Positions 30,046 through 39,197 of a DNA stretch of 64,000 nucleotides are shown in pieces. Numbering within the stretch: the first letter of the stretch is position 1; every line of letters begins with the position of its first letter. Source of the stretch: Chroococcidiopsis thermalis PCC 7203 (GTDB taxonomy: Bacteria; Cyanobacteriota; Cyanobacteriia; Cyanobacteriales; Chroococcidiopsidaceae); the NCBI RefSeq assembly GCF_000317125.1, contig NC_019695.1, positions 484,336-548,335 of the forward strand, given 5' to 3'. The notes under the pieces were generated by a model that was not told the origin of the DNA, made no database searches, and was given only the letters and a program-made list of their open reading frames with translations. The translations under genes and the position numbers were made by a program.

Positions 30046-32637
30046 CTATTTAGAAGCTTTAGCCTCCAAGCTCTCCAGCCGACTCATCAGGGTTTGGTTT
30101 TGTTTTTTGAGCTGGTCGATTTCGTCGCGGAGTTGCTTGACAGCTTGGTCAGAACCTGCTGCGCTTTGGACTTTTGCTACAGCTTCTTCGGCGATTCGTT
30201 GGACTCGTCCATCAAGGGATTGCGTTGCTAAAGCTTGTAAAATCGCGATCGCTTTGGGGGTTTCCATTTGTCCCAGGGCAGTCACGACCGAGACTTGGGT
30301 GAGGAAGAAGCTTTCGTGAGATAATTCGGTTAATCGTTCTAAAATTCGGTCTAAATTGGCAGCAGATTGACCTGTGGAGATGGTTCCAAGAGCGCGGACA
30401 GCCGCAAGGCGCAAGGCTTGAGGAACTCCTAAGCGGGTGTATTCTAAAATTAGGTCTAGTGTCTCGGCTGAAGTTTTCATTTGACTCAAGCCCGCGATCG
30501 CCCCAGATCGGACGACTTCATTCCAGCCTGCTTTGTTTTCTAAAATCGATCTGAGCAGCTTTAAGACTTTTTCTTCCTTGGGCTTTTCTTCCAATTGGGC
30601 AGCGGCGATAATACCAACTGCTCTGGCTGCGGCTGCTTCTACGTAATAACTGCTGTCCCCATCTTCCACAATCGGCTTCAGGGCTTTGTAGCTAGCATAA
30701 GTTTTGATGTTACTCAAAGCCTCAACTACGGCACGTCGTACCAAGGGATTTTCATCGTTCAATCCGACAACCAAAGCCTCAAAAGCTTGGTCGAGCTTAA
30801 TTTGAGCTAATTGTTTCGCGACTTCTACTTTGACACCCCAAAAGCGATCGCTTTTCAATGCTTCAGCAAGGGCATTGAGCGCCTCTAAACCACCTTTTTT
30901 CCCCAAAGCTTCAGCTGCGTAGATCCGAGAAATCGGATCGGGATCGAATTGCAACTGTGCCTTTAGTTCTGGAATAGAATATTCTAAAGACACGGTTTTT
31001 AAGTAATTATTATTAGCATCAAAGCTAATAAACTGAGGTTTCTCGTTTAATGGAAAGTAGAAACTCTGTTCCTTTTCATTGACGCGCACGGTGAATGTTT
31101 TGTGTAGGGGCGCATGGCTATGCGCCCCTACATCACCTTGTGCATACCCAAAAGCGATCGGTATTTTCAAATCGAATAGATCGTTTTGGGTTTGGTTAAC
31201 AGTCACCTTCGCTAATTTGCTATCGCCATCCCACGTGTAAGCAACTTTGAATTCGGGATGTCCGCCGCGATAGACGTATTGATCGAAGAGAAATAGAAGA
31301 TTTCGCCCTGTAACTTTCTCGATTGCCCGGAGTAAATCTACAGTTTCTACAGTATGATGAGCGTTATCCTGCACGAAAGTTTGGATTGCCCGCCAAAATA
31401 ACTCTTCTTCTAACTCTGCCCGAATCATGTGGTAAACGCAGGAACCCTTTTCATACAAGTGGCGATCGTACAATTCGATCGCCTCCCGATAAACGTGCGT
31501 TACAATTGGGCGACGATAGCGGCTGCTGTCTTCAGCGAGATAGTTGCGGGCTTCTAGCAAGCGGTAGTAAGCAGCATCTTCGGCTCCATACTCTTGTTCC
31601 GTCCACATCACCTCAGAGTAGGATGCCATGCCCTCTTTAATCCAAGCATGAGACCAGTGTTTAATTACAACTAAATCGCCAAACCACTGATGGGCGAGTT
31701 CGTGCGCGACTAGGCTTTCTGTGAGGCGGTTATCAATCGCCGCGCGTTCGTCTAACAAACATCTATCTGTCAGCAGGGTGGTAGACGTATTTTCCATTCC
31801 ACCAAAAATGAAATCATCTACGCAGACTTGGGCGTATTTGGGAAAAGCATAAGGATAACCATACTTCTGGCTGAAGAATTCGACCATGCGGGGAGTTTTG
31901 CCCATGCTGCGCCGCGCATCTTCCTCTCTACCTTTTTCTACGTAGTAAGTGACTAGTTTGCCGTTCCATTCATCCTGGATTTCGGCAAAGTCTCCCACTG
32001 CTAGAGTCATTAAATAGGATGGGTGGACTTGCTCTTGCAGCCAGTGAAAAATTTTGTAGTCACTGTTTTCTTCGGTGTCGATTAATCTACCGTTGGAAAT
32101 GGCAATGTAGGGTTTGGGGACGCGCACCCGAATTTCTGAAGTTGCGAGTTGTCCTGGGTAGTCGAAGCAGGGAAACCAGAAACGGGAGTCTTCATCTTCT
32201 CCTTGCGTCCAGACTTGGACTGGTTTGTTGGGGTAGTGCTTATCTGGGGCGATAAAGTAAATTCCGCGTTGGGGTTTCGTGACAGAATAGGCGATCGCAA
32301 TTTTAATTGATTGTCCCGTTTGTGTAGGGTTAGCTAGATGTACCTGTAGCTGTTGCCCATCATAATCGTATGTCGTTGAGGTAGCATCTACTTGGACTGA
32401 GTGAATGTTGAGACTGACTGCATCTAGGGTGAGGCGATCGATCCCGTTGCGGACGGGTTTGAGTTGAATCGTGCAAGTTCCGTCATAGCTTTGGTTGGGG
32501 ATATCTAAATTGAGATCGAGAAAAATATGCTCGACTTGTCCGGGGCGATCGGGATTATAGTGGGGTTTTGCCCCTGGAAGCTCAAAAGATTTATGTTTAT
32601 GACCGTTATTATCTGTATCGAAATAGGATTGCAGCAT
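30046..32637 (-). CDS. M1-family zinc aminopeptidase with C-terminal HEAT repeats
   Basis: 863 residues from ATG 32637 (MLQSYFDTDNNGHKHKSFEL). An in-frame ATG at 32784 would add 49 residues translated from CCAGTGA repeats and is rejected. M1 catalytic domain: exopeptidase motif GGMEN (279-283) and zinc site HELAHQWFGDLV (312 onward) with the second Glu in WIKEGMASYSE. From about residue 590 come HEAT-like helical pairs (ALNALAEALKSD, PLVRRAVVEALSN). The last ~30 residues form a coiled coil (LRDEIDQLKKQNQTLMSRLE). A palindromic repeat is read in frame in the beta domain. Confidence 0.93.
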   Translation of the reverse strand: MLQSYFDTDNNGHKHKSFELPGAKPHYNPDRPGQVEHIFLDLNLDIPNQSYDGTCTIQLKPVRNGIDRLTLDAVSLNIHSVQVDATSTTYDYDGQQLQVHLANPTQTGQSIKIAIAYSVTKPQRGIYFIAPDKHYPNKPVQVWTQGEDEDSRFWFPCFDYPGQLATSEIRVRVPKPYIAISNGRLIDTEENSDYKIFHWLQEQVHPSYLMTLAVGDFAEIQDEWNGKLVTYYVEKGREEDARRSMGKTPRMVEFFSQKYGYPYAFPKYAQVCVDDFIFGGMENTSTTLLTDRCLLDERAAIDNRLTESLVAHELAHQWFGDLVVIKHWSHAWIKEGMASYSEVMWTEQEYGAEDAAYYRLLEARNYLAEDSSRYRRPIVTHVYREAIELYDRHLYEKGSCVYHMIRAELEEELFWRAIQTFVQDNAHHTVETVDLLRAIEKVTGRNLLFLFDQYVYRGGHPEFKVAYTWDGDSKLAKVTVNQTQNDLFDLKIPIAFGYAQGDVGAHSHAPLHKTFTVRVNEKEQSFYFPLNEKPQFISFDANNNYLKTVSLEYSIPELKAQLQFDPDPISRIYAAEALGKKGGLEALNALAEALKSDRFWGVKVEVAKQLAQIKLDQAFEALVVGLNDENPLVRRAVVEALSNIKTYASYKALKPIVEDGDSSYYVEAAAARAVGIIAAAQLEEKPKEEKVLKLLRSILENKAGWNEVVRSGAIAGLSQMKTSAETLDLILEYTRLGVPQALRLAAVRALGTISTGQSAANLDRILERLTELSHESFFLTQVSVVTALGQMETPKAIAILQALATQSLDGRVQRIAEEAVAKVQSAAGSDQAVKQLRDEIDQLKKQNQTLMSRLESLEAKASK
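31104..31131. repeat. 28-base GTAG...CTAC palindrome inside the aminopeptidase gene
   Basis: Arms GTAGGGGCGCAT and ATGCGCCCCTAC with a four-base centre. It encodes DVGAHSHAPLH in a loop between beta strands of the domain following the catalytic domain. Same family as 26192-26219. Confidence 0.9.
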
Positions 32638-32905
32638 GGTAAGGGTCAACCTGCGATAGATGAAAAATAGTTGATGTTGATCTTCTATTCCTTCCAGGGT
32701 AACGCCTTTGACAGTTATCAGTGACCAGTGACCAGTGACCAGAGTTGCAGGTGAGAGTATCGCGCGATCGCAGCTATGCAGCAACAGAGTATGTTCGTTT
32801 CAGACGCTAGTTCTACAGCTACGTCTGAAAAACTACAGAATGCTGCTGATTTTTATCCCTATACGATCGACTTATGCAGAGATATCTGATACAATACAAA
32901 AATAC

Positions 32906-32944
32906 TTAGGAAGTCCCCCGTCTGACCAACTCGGGACTTCCTAA
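32906..32944. terminator. Strong stem-loop upstream of hypothetical gene
   Basis: Perfect 12-base arms TTAGGAAGTCCC and GGGACTTCCTAA with a 15-base loop. It lies 38 bases before the following ATG and has no T-run, so it could be an attenuator or a 5' UTR element of that gene rather than a terminator. Confidence 0.45.
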
Positions 32945-32981
32945 TCAAACAAAATCACATCACATATGTGTTGTATGTACT

Positions 32982-33620
32982 ATGAATACTAGCACAACAA
33001 ATCCTGCTGCGATCGCCTCCAACAAAAATTCTTTGAAATCGCGCGACATAAATGAAAGAATCAGACAGCGCGATCGGCTGATAGTCGAGAATGCCCTAGC
33101 CCAAGGATGCGACTACTGGCAGATGTTTAAAGCCATGCCCAAAGAGACATTCAAAGCTTGGCTGGAGTCGCAAGGCAAGACTTTGGCTGAAGCGAAAAAG
33201 TTCATCCGGCTATTTGAGACATTTCGAGATTTTGCGATCGAGAAGATAGAACGGATCTCTCTGACTACGTTATTTGCTCTAACTCAGAAGCGATATCAAC
33301 AACTCATATCCAAGCTGTGGGGATTGCCAGCAGTCAACGAAAAGCAGGTTTCTGAATTGATGGTAGAAGAAAGGAAGAAGCAGCAACAGGACTCTGCACC
33401 ACAACGAGATGCAAGCGGACTAATTAATCTACCCAGTGGTGGTAGAGCGTTTCAGTTTCCTCTATTGCACGATGATGAAACAATTGCCCGCTTGTTGCAA
33501 GTTTTACAGTATTGGGGGTTAACGCCGCGACAACTCTTAATCGAGGCGATTGCAACTCTGCACTCTAAGCTAGAAGTTGTGTCGAGAAATAGGCAAGCGT
33601 TTGAGGCGATCGCTGTGTGA
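32982..33620 (+). CDS. Hypothetical cyanobacterial protein
   Basis: 212 residues, no recognised family. Predicted mostly helical and charged: NERIRQRDRLIVENALAQGC, then a segment AKKFIRLFETFRDFAIEKIE, a Gln-rich linker around residue 130 (ERKKQQQDSA) and a C-terminal helical domain (LLQVLQYWGLTPRQLLIEAI). No signal peptide or membrane segment. It begins the accessory stretch 33-36.5 kb and has a strong stem-loop just upstream. Confidence 0.65.
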   Translation: MNTSTTNPAAIASNKNSLKSRDINERIRQRDRLIVENALAQGCDYWQMFKAMPKETFKAWLESQGKTLAEAKKFIRLFETFRDFAIEKIERISLTTLFALTQKRYQQLISKLWGLPAVNEKQVSELMVEERKKQQQDSAPQRDASGLINLPSGGRAFQFPLLHDDETIARLLQVLQYWGLTPRQLLIEAIATLHSKLEVVSRNRQAFEAIAV

Positions 33621-33704
33621 GTTTTATATTTGAGAGTTATGCAATTTGCGATCGCTCTTGTCTTTTGCGAAGATTTCTTCAAGATCTAAAATTCTTAAAT
33701 ATTA

Positions 33705-34070
33705 CTACTTACTAGCTCTACCTACTAAATAGCTAAGCAAACTGGTTATTGTAGAAGTAAGTGCGACGATCGCAAATCTTAATTCTCCTTCAGAAACGGT
33801 ATCTTTTTGTAAAACCGTGAAAGCATAAAAGTCTATTAGTAAAATTATAATTAAAGCTACTATAAATACCGCAATATCTTTTACCCAGAAGGAAATGCGT
33901 TTTTGCTCTCGTTCTAGGTCTTTATCTTTTTCACGGTTCCTCCGTTCAAACTCTACCTATTCAGGAGAAGATAAATTTAAAGAACCTGTAGTAACTAATT
34001 TTTCTGTTGCTGAGGATAGATTGAGAGAACCTCTAGAAACTATCTCGTTTTGCTCTTCTGAATTTTGCAT
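33705..34070 (-). pseudogene. Small coiled-coil membrane protein interrupted by one TAG
   Basis: Reading minus from ATG 34070 gives MQNSEEQNEIVSRGS and on to SPE, then TAG at 33957-33959 (codon 38), then continues in the same frame: VEFERRNREKDKDLEREQKR, two hydrophobic helices (FWVKDIAVFIVALIIILLID and LRFAIVALTSTITSLLSYLV) and TAG at 33705. Both parts are fully open, 121 sense-plus-stop positions in all, and fit a single protein: N-terminal tail with two GSLNLSS repeats, charged coil, membrane hairpin. It lies 27 bases after the ribbon-helix-helix gene. Pseudogene, amber recoding or sequence error are all possible. Confidence 0.7.
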
Positions 34071-34097
34071 AGATAGAGTCAAGAATTAAGAGCAGAT

Positions 34098-34319
34098 TTA
34101 AGGTATAGTTATTTCAGTAGACAAAGTTTGTTCTGGCTCTGCAATACCGAATTTTTCCCCCTGTTCTTTAGCTACTATAGCAACTTGCATTAATGCGATC
34201 GCTTGTCGTAATACATCACTTTTATTACCACCAATCTTTTTAGCGCTTTCTTCTAACTTCTCATAGAGTTCTGGTGACAAATCTAAGTTCAGATGAACCA
34301 TTTCTTTTGTGCTACTCAT
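34098..34319 (-). CDS. Ribbon-helix-helix (CopG-like) protein
   Basis: 73 residues from ATG 34319, chosen because GAGG lies 8 bases upstream; an ATG at 34337 is the alternative. MVHLNLDLSPELYEKLEE is a typical RHH strand-helix, followed by GGNKSDVLRQAIALMQVA, the second helix. Such proteins are antitoxins or small repressors. No toxin-like partner is adjacent; the next gene on the strand is the interrupted membrane protein. Confidence 0.75.
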   Translation of the reverse strand: MSSTKEMVHLNLDLSPELYEKLEESAKKIGGNKSDVLRQAIALMQVAIVAKEQGEKFGIAEPEQTLSTEITIP

Positions 34320-34571
34320 AGTTGCATCCTCATACATCTAGTTATGATTGTATATGAATTTGGCTACAGAAGATATTTGCTCGATTCTATCAGTGCGGAG
34401 AGAGTAATGATTTAAGAACTCGATCGCGTCATTCTAACAACGTCTAGCAAACAAGTTCGGTCGATTGGTAGAAAAGAAATTGCTCATGTACGAGTTTTAA
34501 ATTAGTGCGATCGCCCGCGATCAAATTAATTTTGAAAAGGGCGCGACATTTTCTGAATAAGTCTCCTGCTT

Positions 34572-35642
34572 CTAAAACAAATGGGTAGATTTAGTATTTA
34601 ATAAAGTTAGTTGCATACACAATTGATGTTGCCGTACAGTCTTACAAACACCAAAAGTCAGATACTGCTGTATGTCTTCTTTTATCTTGGTTGCCAAAAT
34701 TCTAGCTAAATTCACAGGTACAGCATTCCCAACCATTTTATATCCGTCAGTTATACTGTTATATTGAAAAATAAAATCATCTGGAAATGTCTGAATTCTA
34801 GCGCATTCTCGGACTGATAATCGACGATATGACTTAGGCGATTCAGGATCGAACATCCATTTATCTTTTGCTAACCAGATCATTTTATTTGCCTGAGGAT
34901 GTATGGGGGCATGTCTCCCACCAGCTTGAATAGTAAAAGATGGTTCATCCCAACTTCTCACTCTGTTCCTTGACATGTAAATACTAGAAAAGCTGCTATC
35001 TAGATATTCATGATTGGGTACTTTTTGATTTTTTTTATCTAAATAACTACTGATTTTGGTAGGTTCAATCAAATTAAGATCGTATATAGCATCTCTCAAG
35101 GTAAAATTCTTATGACTTCCTTTTGGAAAGTCAAATCCCCCCCCTATGTCTTCTCTGTAGCCAATAATAATGACTCTTTTTCTATCTTGAGGTACTTCAA
35201 AATTTTGAGCATTTAATAACTTATATGCCAACTCATAGCCAGCATCTTTAAATTGATAGAGAATGTTAGTGAATGCTTGTGCGTGCTTATCTGCTAATAT
35301 TCCACTAACATTTTCTGCTAAAAAGAAAAGAGGTTTTTTATCTTTTAAAATTCTAATGTATTCATAAAATACTTGACCCCTGCTATCGTTAATCCCTCTT
35401 CCAGCGCCAGCTTCACTCCAGCTTTGGCAAGGAGGTCCACCAATTATTCCGATACAGTCGGGAATTTCATCAGATTGAATACTTCTGATGTCTCTTTTAT
35501 CTAACTTTGTGTTTTGATGGTTTATTTCGTAGGTATTCCAAATCGATCTGTCGTATTCATTTGCCCAAATAATATTGAATCCAGCTTGATGGAATCCTAA
35601 ATCCAATCCACCACAACCGGAAAATAAAGATACTACATTCAT
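34572..35642 (-). CDS. C5-cytosine DNA methyltransferase, M.HaeIII/M.NgoPII-like (predicted GGCC)
   Basis: 356 residues with all core motifs: I FSGCGGLDLGF (7-17), IV GGPPCQSW with catalytic Cys72, VI FFLAENVSG, VIII QDRKRVIIIGY, IX RECARIQTFP and X GYKMVGNAVPVNLA. The whole length reads like M.HaeIII from memory, including SWSE, FYEYIRILK and YMSRNRVR in the target-recognition region, so methylation within GGCC is predicted. It follows the interrupted restriction gene by 27 bases. The C-terminal ~25 residues after the last motif look unrelated to the family. Confidence 0.93.
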   Translation of the reverse strand: MNVVSLFSGCGGLDLGFHQAGFNIIWANEYDRSIWNTYEINHQNTKLDKRDIRSIQSDEIPDCIGIIGGPPCQSWSEAGAGRGINDSRGQVFYEYIRILKDKKPLFFLAENVSGILADKHAQAFTNILYQFKDAGYELAYKLLNAQNFEVPQDRKRVIIIGYREDIGGGFDFPKGSHKNFTLRDAIYDLNLIEPTKISSYLDKKNQKVPNHEYLDSSFSSIYMSRNRVRSWDEPSFTIQAGGRHAPIHPQANKMIWLAKDKWMFDPESPKSYRRLSVRECARIQTFPDDFIFQYNSITDGYKMVGNAVPVNLARILATKIKEDIQQYLTFGVCKTVRQHQLCMQLTLLNTKSTHLF

Positions 35643-35669
35643 TTATTGCTCTTAATTCAGAGATAAAAA

Positions 35670-36518
35670 TTATTTTCTATAATTTATGATTTTAGCAGAA
35701 ATCAACTGTATAGGGTTATTTGGAGATTTAATCTTTACGTCAAACATCTGCAAGTTACAATCTAATCTAGCTTCAAGTCCTTCTCTATCTTGGGCAGGAA
35801 AGGATAAATACTTACTAGTTTTCATAATCGCGATCGCTTGAAAGTCTGAGTTCTTCTCATAGCCCAAATTTGCGTAATCAAAAACAGATAGGGGATTTTG
35901 AATACCCCACATTCCTCTAATTCGGAGGTATGTTATTTTTAAGGGGTCTACTTTATTGACTCTGCCTAATTCTTTCGCTTTAGAAAATTCGACTCCTGGA
36001 ATTTGATTAATACCACTGGCTATTGTATTGGTTATTTTTTCATATATTTCGCGATCGGCAGCATAGCAATCACCATAAATTAGCCAAAGCAATTTTAGCC
36101 GTTTGTCTTTTGCGACTCCAATAGCATAAATAATATCTTTTTCTTGCCAATCTTCACAGGTACGGCAATGGCTTGTAATTAGCGGACTATCACAAAATAA
36201 TTTTGATTTGGGATAAGAACTGTTTAATGCAATGCTAGCACCTAATGATTCTATTTTTTTAATTTCTACAGCATCACCATTCTTCAACATCAAATCTGGT
36301 GGATTGTTTGCATTACCACTATATGAGAAAACTTCATCATACTTTAATAACTTTTTTAGCTCGTCAGTTTCAGTTACAGTATCGGCAAATATATCTTTAA
36401 TAAAGAACTCTAAAGCGTCTCCAATCTAGTTGATTCTATTCTTGCCTTTGTAATAGCTAATTAGATCCGAGATTGGATGAGTAATAAGTGTTTGAAATGC
36501 TGTCAAAATATTAGGCAC
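35670..36518 (-). pseudogene. NgoPII-type restriction endonuclease interrupted by one TAG
   Basis: Minus-strand frame from GTG 36518 reads MPNILTAFQTLITHPISDLI then YYKGKNRIN, TAG at 36426-36428, then IGDALEFFIKDIFADT and on without a break for 251 residues to TAA at 35670. The total of 282 codons is close to NgoPII-family nucleases (GGCC cutters) as I recall. PPDLMLKNGDAVEIKK carries the PD...ExK-type catalytic residues, and a CRTCEDW segment follows. Upstream of the matching methylase, same strand. Without readthrough only a TTG-initiated or truncated product could form, so the nuclease is probably inactive. Confidence 0.8.
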
Positions 36519-36612
36519 AATTTTAATCTGTTCTACTCTAAAGTTAGTCTGGGATAGCTAGCCCCCACCTAGTTATAAACCAGGCAGGGGCATAATATCA
36601 TATGAATATCGA

Positions 36613-38826
36613 CTAACCAACCAACTCCATAGCGCGTTTGACCAAATTCTCAGCCGTCATCCCATTTATTGCCATCAATTGTGCAGGACTTGCGGTGGTT
36701 TCTCCTCGCTTCCAGGCAAAAGTATCGCGCTGGCAATGACTCCGCAACATAATTGGTTCCAACATCCCACTCGCACCAGATGCTACTCCAACCAAAGCAT
36801 CGCCACCAAATAACGCCTCAAATCCAGCATCATTCAAAAATTCTCCATCGGGTTCAGAACAAGAATCCCAAGCCACATCGCTAGGACGATACAAACGACG
36901 GGGATTGACAACAGAAACAATTCTCACACCAATTTCTTGCGCTTCTAAATAAGTCGCAGCTTCAAATACAGGCATCAAAACCATATCGCCAATTACAGCA
37001 AATACTACCGTCTTGCTACCTTTAATTTCTTGCAGTACCACCGCACCATCTTGAATTGCTTTGCGACTTTGTTCAAATGTCGTGCGAATTGGTAAAGGTG
37101 ACTTACTCGCTGTAATTACAACACCCTTATTCTTCGTTGTCAGCGCCCAATCGTAACAAACTTGAATCGAATTGGCATCGGGTGGAAATAAGGGAAAGAC
37201 ATTTCCATTGCGCATCATGGCGGCGAAATATGCTTCAATTTCAGGGCGTTGGTGCGTCCATCCATTGCGCCCTTGTTCTAACGCCCCAGCCGTAAATAGA
37301 GTTACGGTAGACGGTGTGGGGCGACGTAATTCTGCCATTGCTTGCGTTACCGTTTGCCAAATCGGTAAACCATTAATCGCAAAAGACTCATAAGAACACC
37401 ACAAAGTACGACTGCCCATCAACGCCGAACCAGCTGCTAAACCCGCACAAGCATCTTCACTCAAAGGTTCGTAAACTTGTCCGCCTGGGGTTTGGTTGTA
37501 TATAGGATCTTCTGTGGGGTGGATAATTTTCAATGCTTGGTTAATGTTGGCAATTCCAGACGCTTCATTCCCATCAGCGTTGGTGACGATGTAGTTGCGA
37601 TCGCATTCTCCCACTTTCGCCACCAATTTACCCATCGCTGTTGTCGATACTTTCGGATCTCCCCCTACAGCATATTCTTCTAACGGCAATTCCCCAAGTT
37701 CTGCTAGCGGTAATACAGATTCCGTCACTGCTACCCGACTCGCCGAACCACCACCAGCGCGTTCGCAGTTCGTCCGCACGATTTCCCATGCAGCAGGCGC
37801 TAAAGCACGCGATTTGAGGGCGTTGACAATATCGGGGTTATCGAGAGTATGCATCGCATAGAGGTTGTGAGATTTTGCCCCTCTCGCGTGGACTCCTGCT
37901 CCTTTTAATTGTTTAATAATGAGTACGGTTAGCGTTCCACTTAAAGCAGAACGGGCGGCTTCATCGGCTGCAACTAATACGGCTTTAGTAAAAGCTAGGC
38001 GCTGCTCGAAGGAAAAAGCGGTACTATCGACATAATCGCCTGGTTGGTTTTTGTCGTCAAAGTCTTTGGCATCGACTAACACGACTTCTTCAAAACCGTT
38101 ACCGTGCCAGTATGCCATCATCCGTTCGTTGGATTGAGTGGACACCATACTATGATGTTCCTGACTGTAGCCATTCCACACCAAGACGGGTAAGAAATTT
38201 GTCACGCCTGGATAGGCTGTGTGGAAATGCGCCATGCTACTCATGATGTAAGGTTCGCCTAACCCACCATCGCCAATCGTGACGGGGAATAATTTATCGG
38301 GGTGGAGACGGGCGGCTGACATAGCGAAATGTTGCCCTTGTCCCAATGGTCCCGCCGGGGCGAGAATACCAGGAATAAAGCCAGAAAGGTGTCCGAGTAA
38401 ACCGTTGTGTTCGCGGAAGCGATCGCGCAATTGTTGTACAGTAGTAATGCCCATGTCTTCTAACGAACGATCTAAGAACATGGCGCTGTAAAATCCTGGG
38501 GCGTGATGTCCGACTTCGGTAATAATGTTTTTGTAACCCAACATTACCAAGGCTGCGTAAGCTTCTACTTGTGAGGCAAATCCACCAGGGTGTCCCGAAG
38601 CTTTACTTCCCGTTACTTGTACTGTTAAATAGCGCAGGGCATCGGCATAGAGGAGGGTTTGAAATACAGCCGCCGGATCGCTAGGATCGGTAATAGCAGT
38701 TTTATTTGGTGCGATCGCTGCTTGTTTGCCATATTGCTCGAATCCTGGCAAAGTTTCGCCAAAATACTGAATTCCTTGACAAAATTCTGGTGTTACTATC
38801 TTTGCCGCTTCGGTCGATGCCGTCAT
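36613..38826 (-). CDS. Phosphoketolase-like thiamine diphosphate enzyme
   Basis: 737 residues. Two-domain TPP enzyme of the transketolase/phosphoketolase superfamily: N-terminal TPP-binding domain with GSKASGHPGGFASQ, GLLGHLSG and the Mg/diphosphate motif GDGGLGEPYI; central Pyr domain with EPLSEDACAGLAAGSAL and SYESFAINGL; C-terminal domain from about residue 600. This shorter cyanobacterial class is often annotated phosphoketolase (cleaving xylulose-5-P to acetyl-P), but it lacks the length (~800) of classical Xfp, so the exact substrate is uncertain. Divergent from the P450 gene over an AT-rich spacer. Confidence 0.8.
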   Translation of the reverse strand: MTASTEAAKIVTPEFCQGIQYFGETLPGFEQYGKQAAIAPNKTAITDPSDPAAVFQTLLYADALRYLTVQVTGSKASGHPGGFASQVEAYAALVMLGYKNIITEVGHHAPGFYSAMFLDRSLEDMGITTVQQLRDRFREHNGLLGHLSGFIPGILAPAGPLGQGQHFAMSAARLHPDKLFPVTIGDGGLGEPYIMSSMAHFHTAYPGVTNFLPVLVWNGYSQEHHSMVSTQSNERMMAYWHGNGFEEVVLVDAKDFDDKNQPGDYVDSTAFSFEQRLAFTKAVLVAADEAARSALSGTLTVLIIKQLKGAGVHARGAKSHNLYAMHTLDNPDIVNALKSRALAPAAWEIVRTNCERAGGGSASRVAVTESVLPLAELGELPLEEYAVGGDPKVSTTAMGKLVAKVGECDRNYIVTNADGNEASGIANINQALKIIHPTEDPIYNQTPGGQVYEPLSEDACAGLAAGSALMGSRTLWCSYESFAINGLPIWQTVTQAMAELRRPTPSTVTLFTAGALEQGRNGWTHQRPEIEAYFAAMMRNGNVFPLFPPDANSIQVCYDWALTTKNKGVVITASKSPLPIRTTFEQSRKAIQDGAVVLQEIKGSKTVVFAVIGDMVLMPVFEAATYLEAQEIGVRIVSVVNPRRLYRPSDVAWDSCSEPDGEFLNDAGFEALFGGDALVGVASGASGMLEPIMLRSHCQRDTFAWKRGETTASPAQLMAINGMTAENLVKRAMELVG

Positions 38827-39197
38827 GCTGAAGACCCTCTCTAATTTGAGTATTTGTACTTTTTAGATAATTTTAATTATTTTACATTTAATCTCTGCTT
38901 TATGTTGTATACGGTCTGTCTATACATATCAGTGGATTTGTCTACCTATAGATCGCATATTTACAGAGAAAAATTCTGACGCTGATGAGTGTGTCTAGAA
39001 ATAAGTTGTGAGCGAAACTTTATGGAGTGAGATCGAACTGATATGATAAAATTCTGAAATGGATTTTTAACAACTTATACTTGATTCAAAATCGTTGCTG
39101 CCGCGACCCTAATAAATATAAATATATTTTTATTCTCAAATAATTTTTAGTTAATATATAAATAAATCTTCGTAGTAGCATTGTCTACCAATTTAAG
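38827..39197. promoter_or_regulatory. 371-base AT-rich divergent spacer
   Basis: Between the phosphoketolase-like and P450 genes. Very AT-rich in the half next to the P450 gene (39050-39180, with TAAATATAAATATATTTTTATT). It must hold two promoters; no specific operator or RNA was recognised. Confidence 0.4.

Noticed and set aside
32638-32784. N-terminal extension of the aminopeptidase
   Set aside because: The extra 49 codons come from CCAGTGA-type repeats; the family-like start is ATG 32637.
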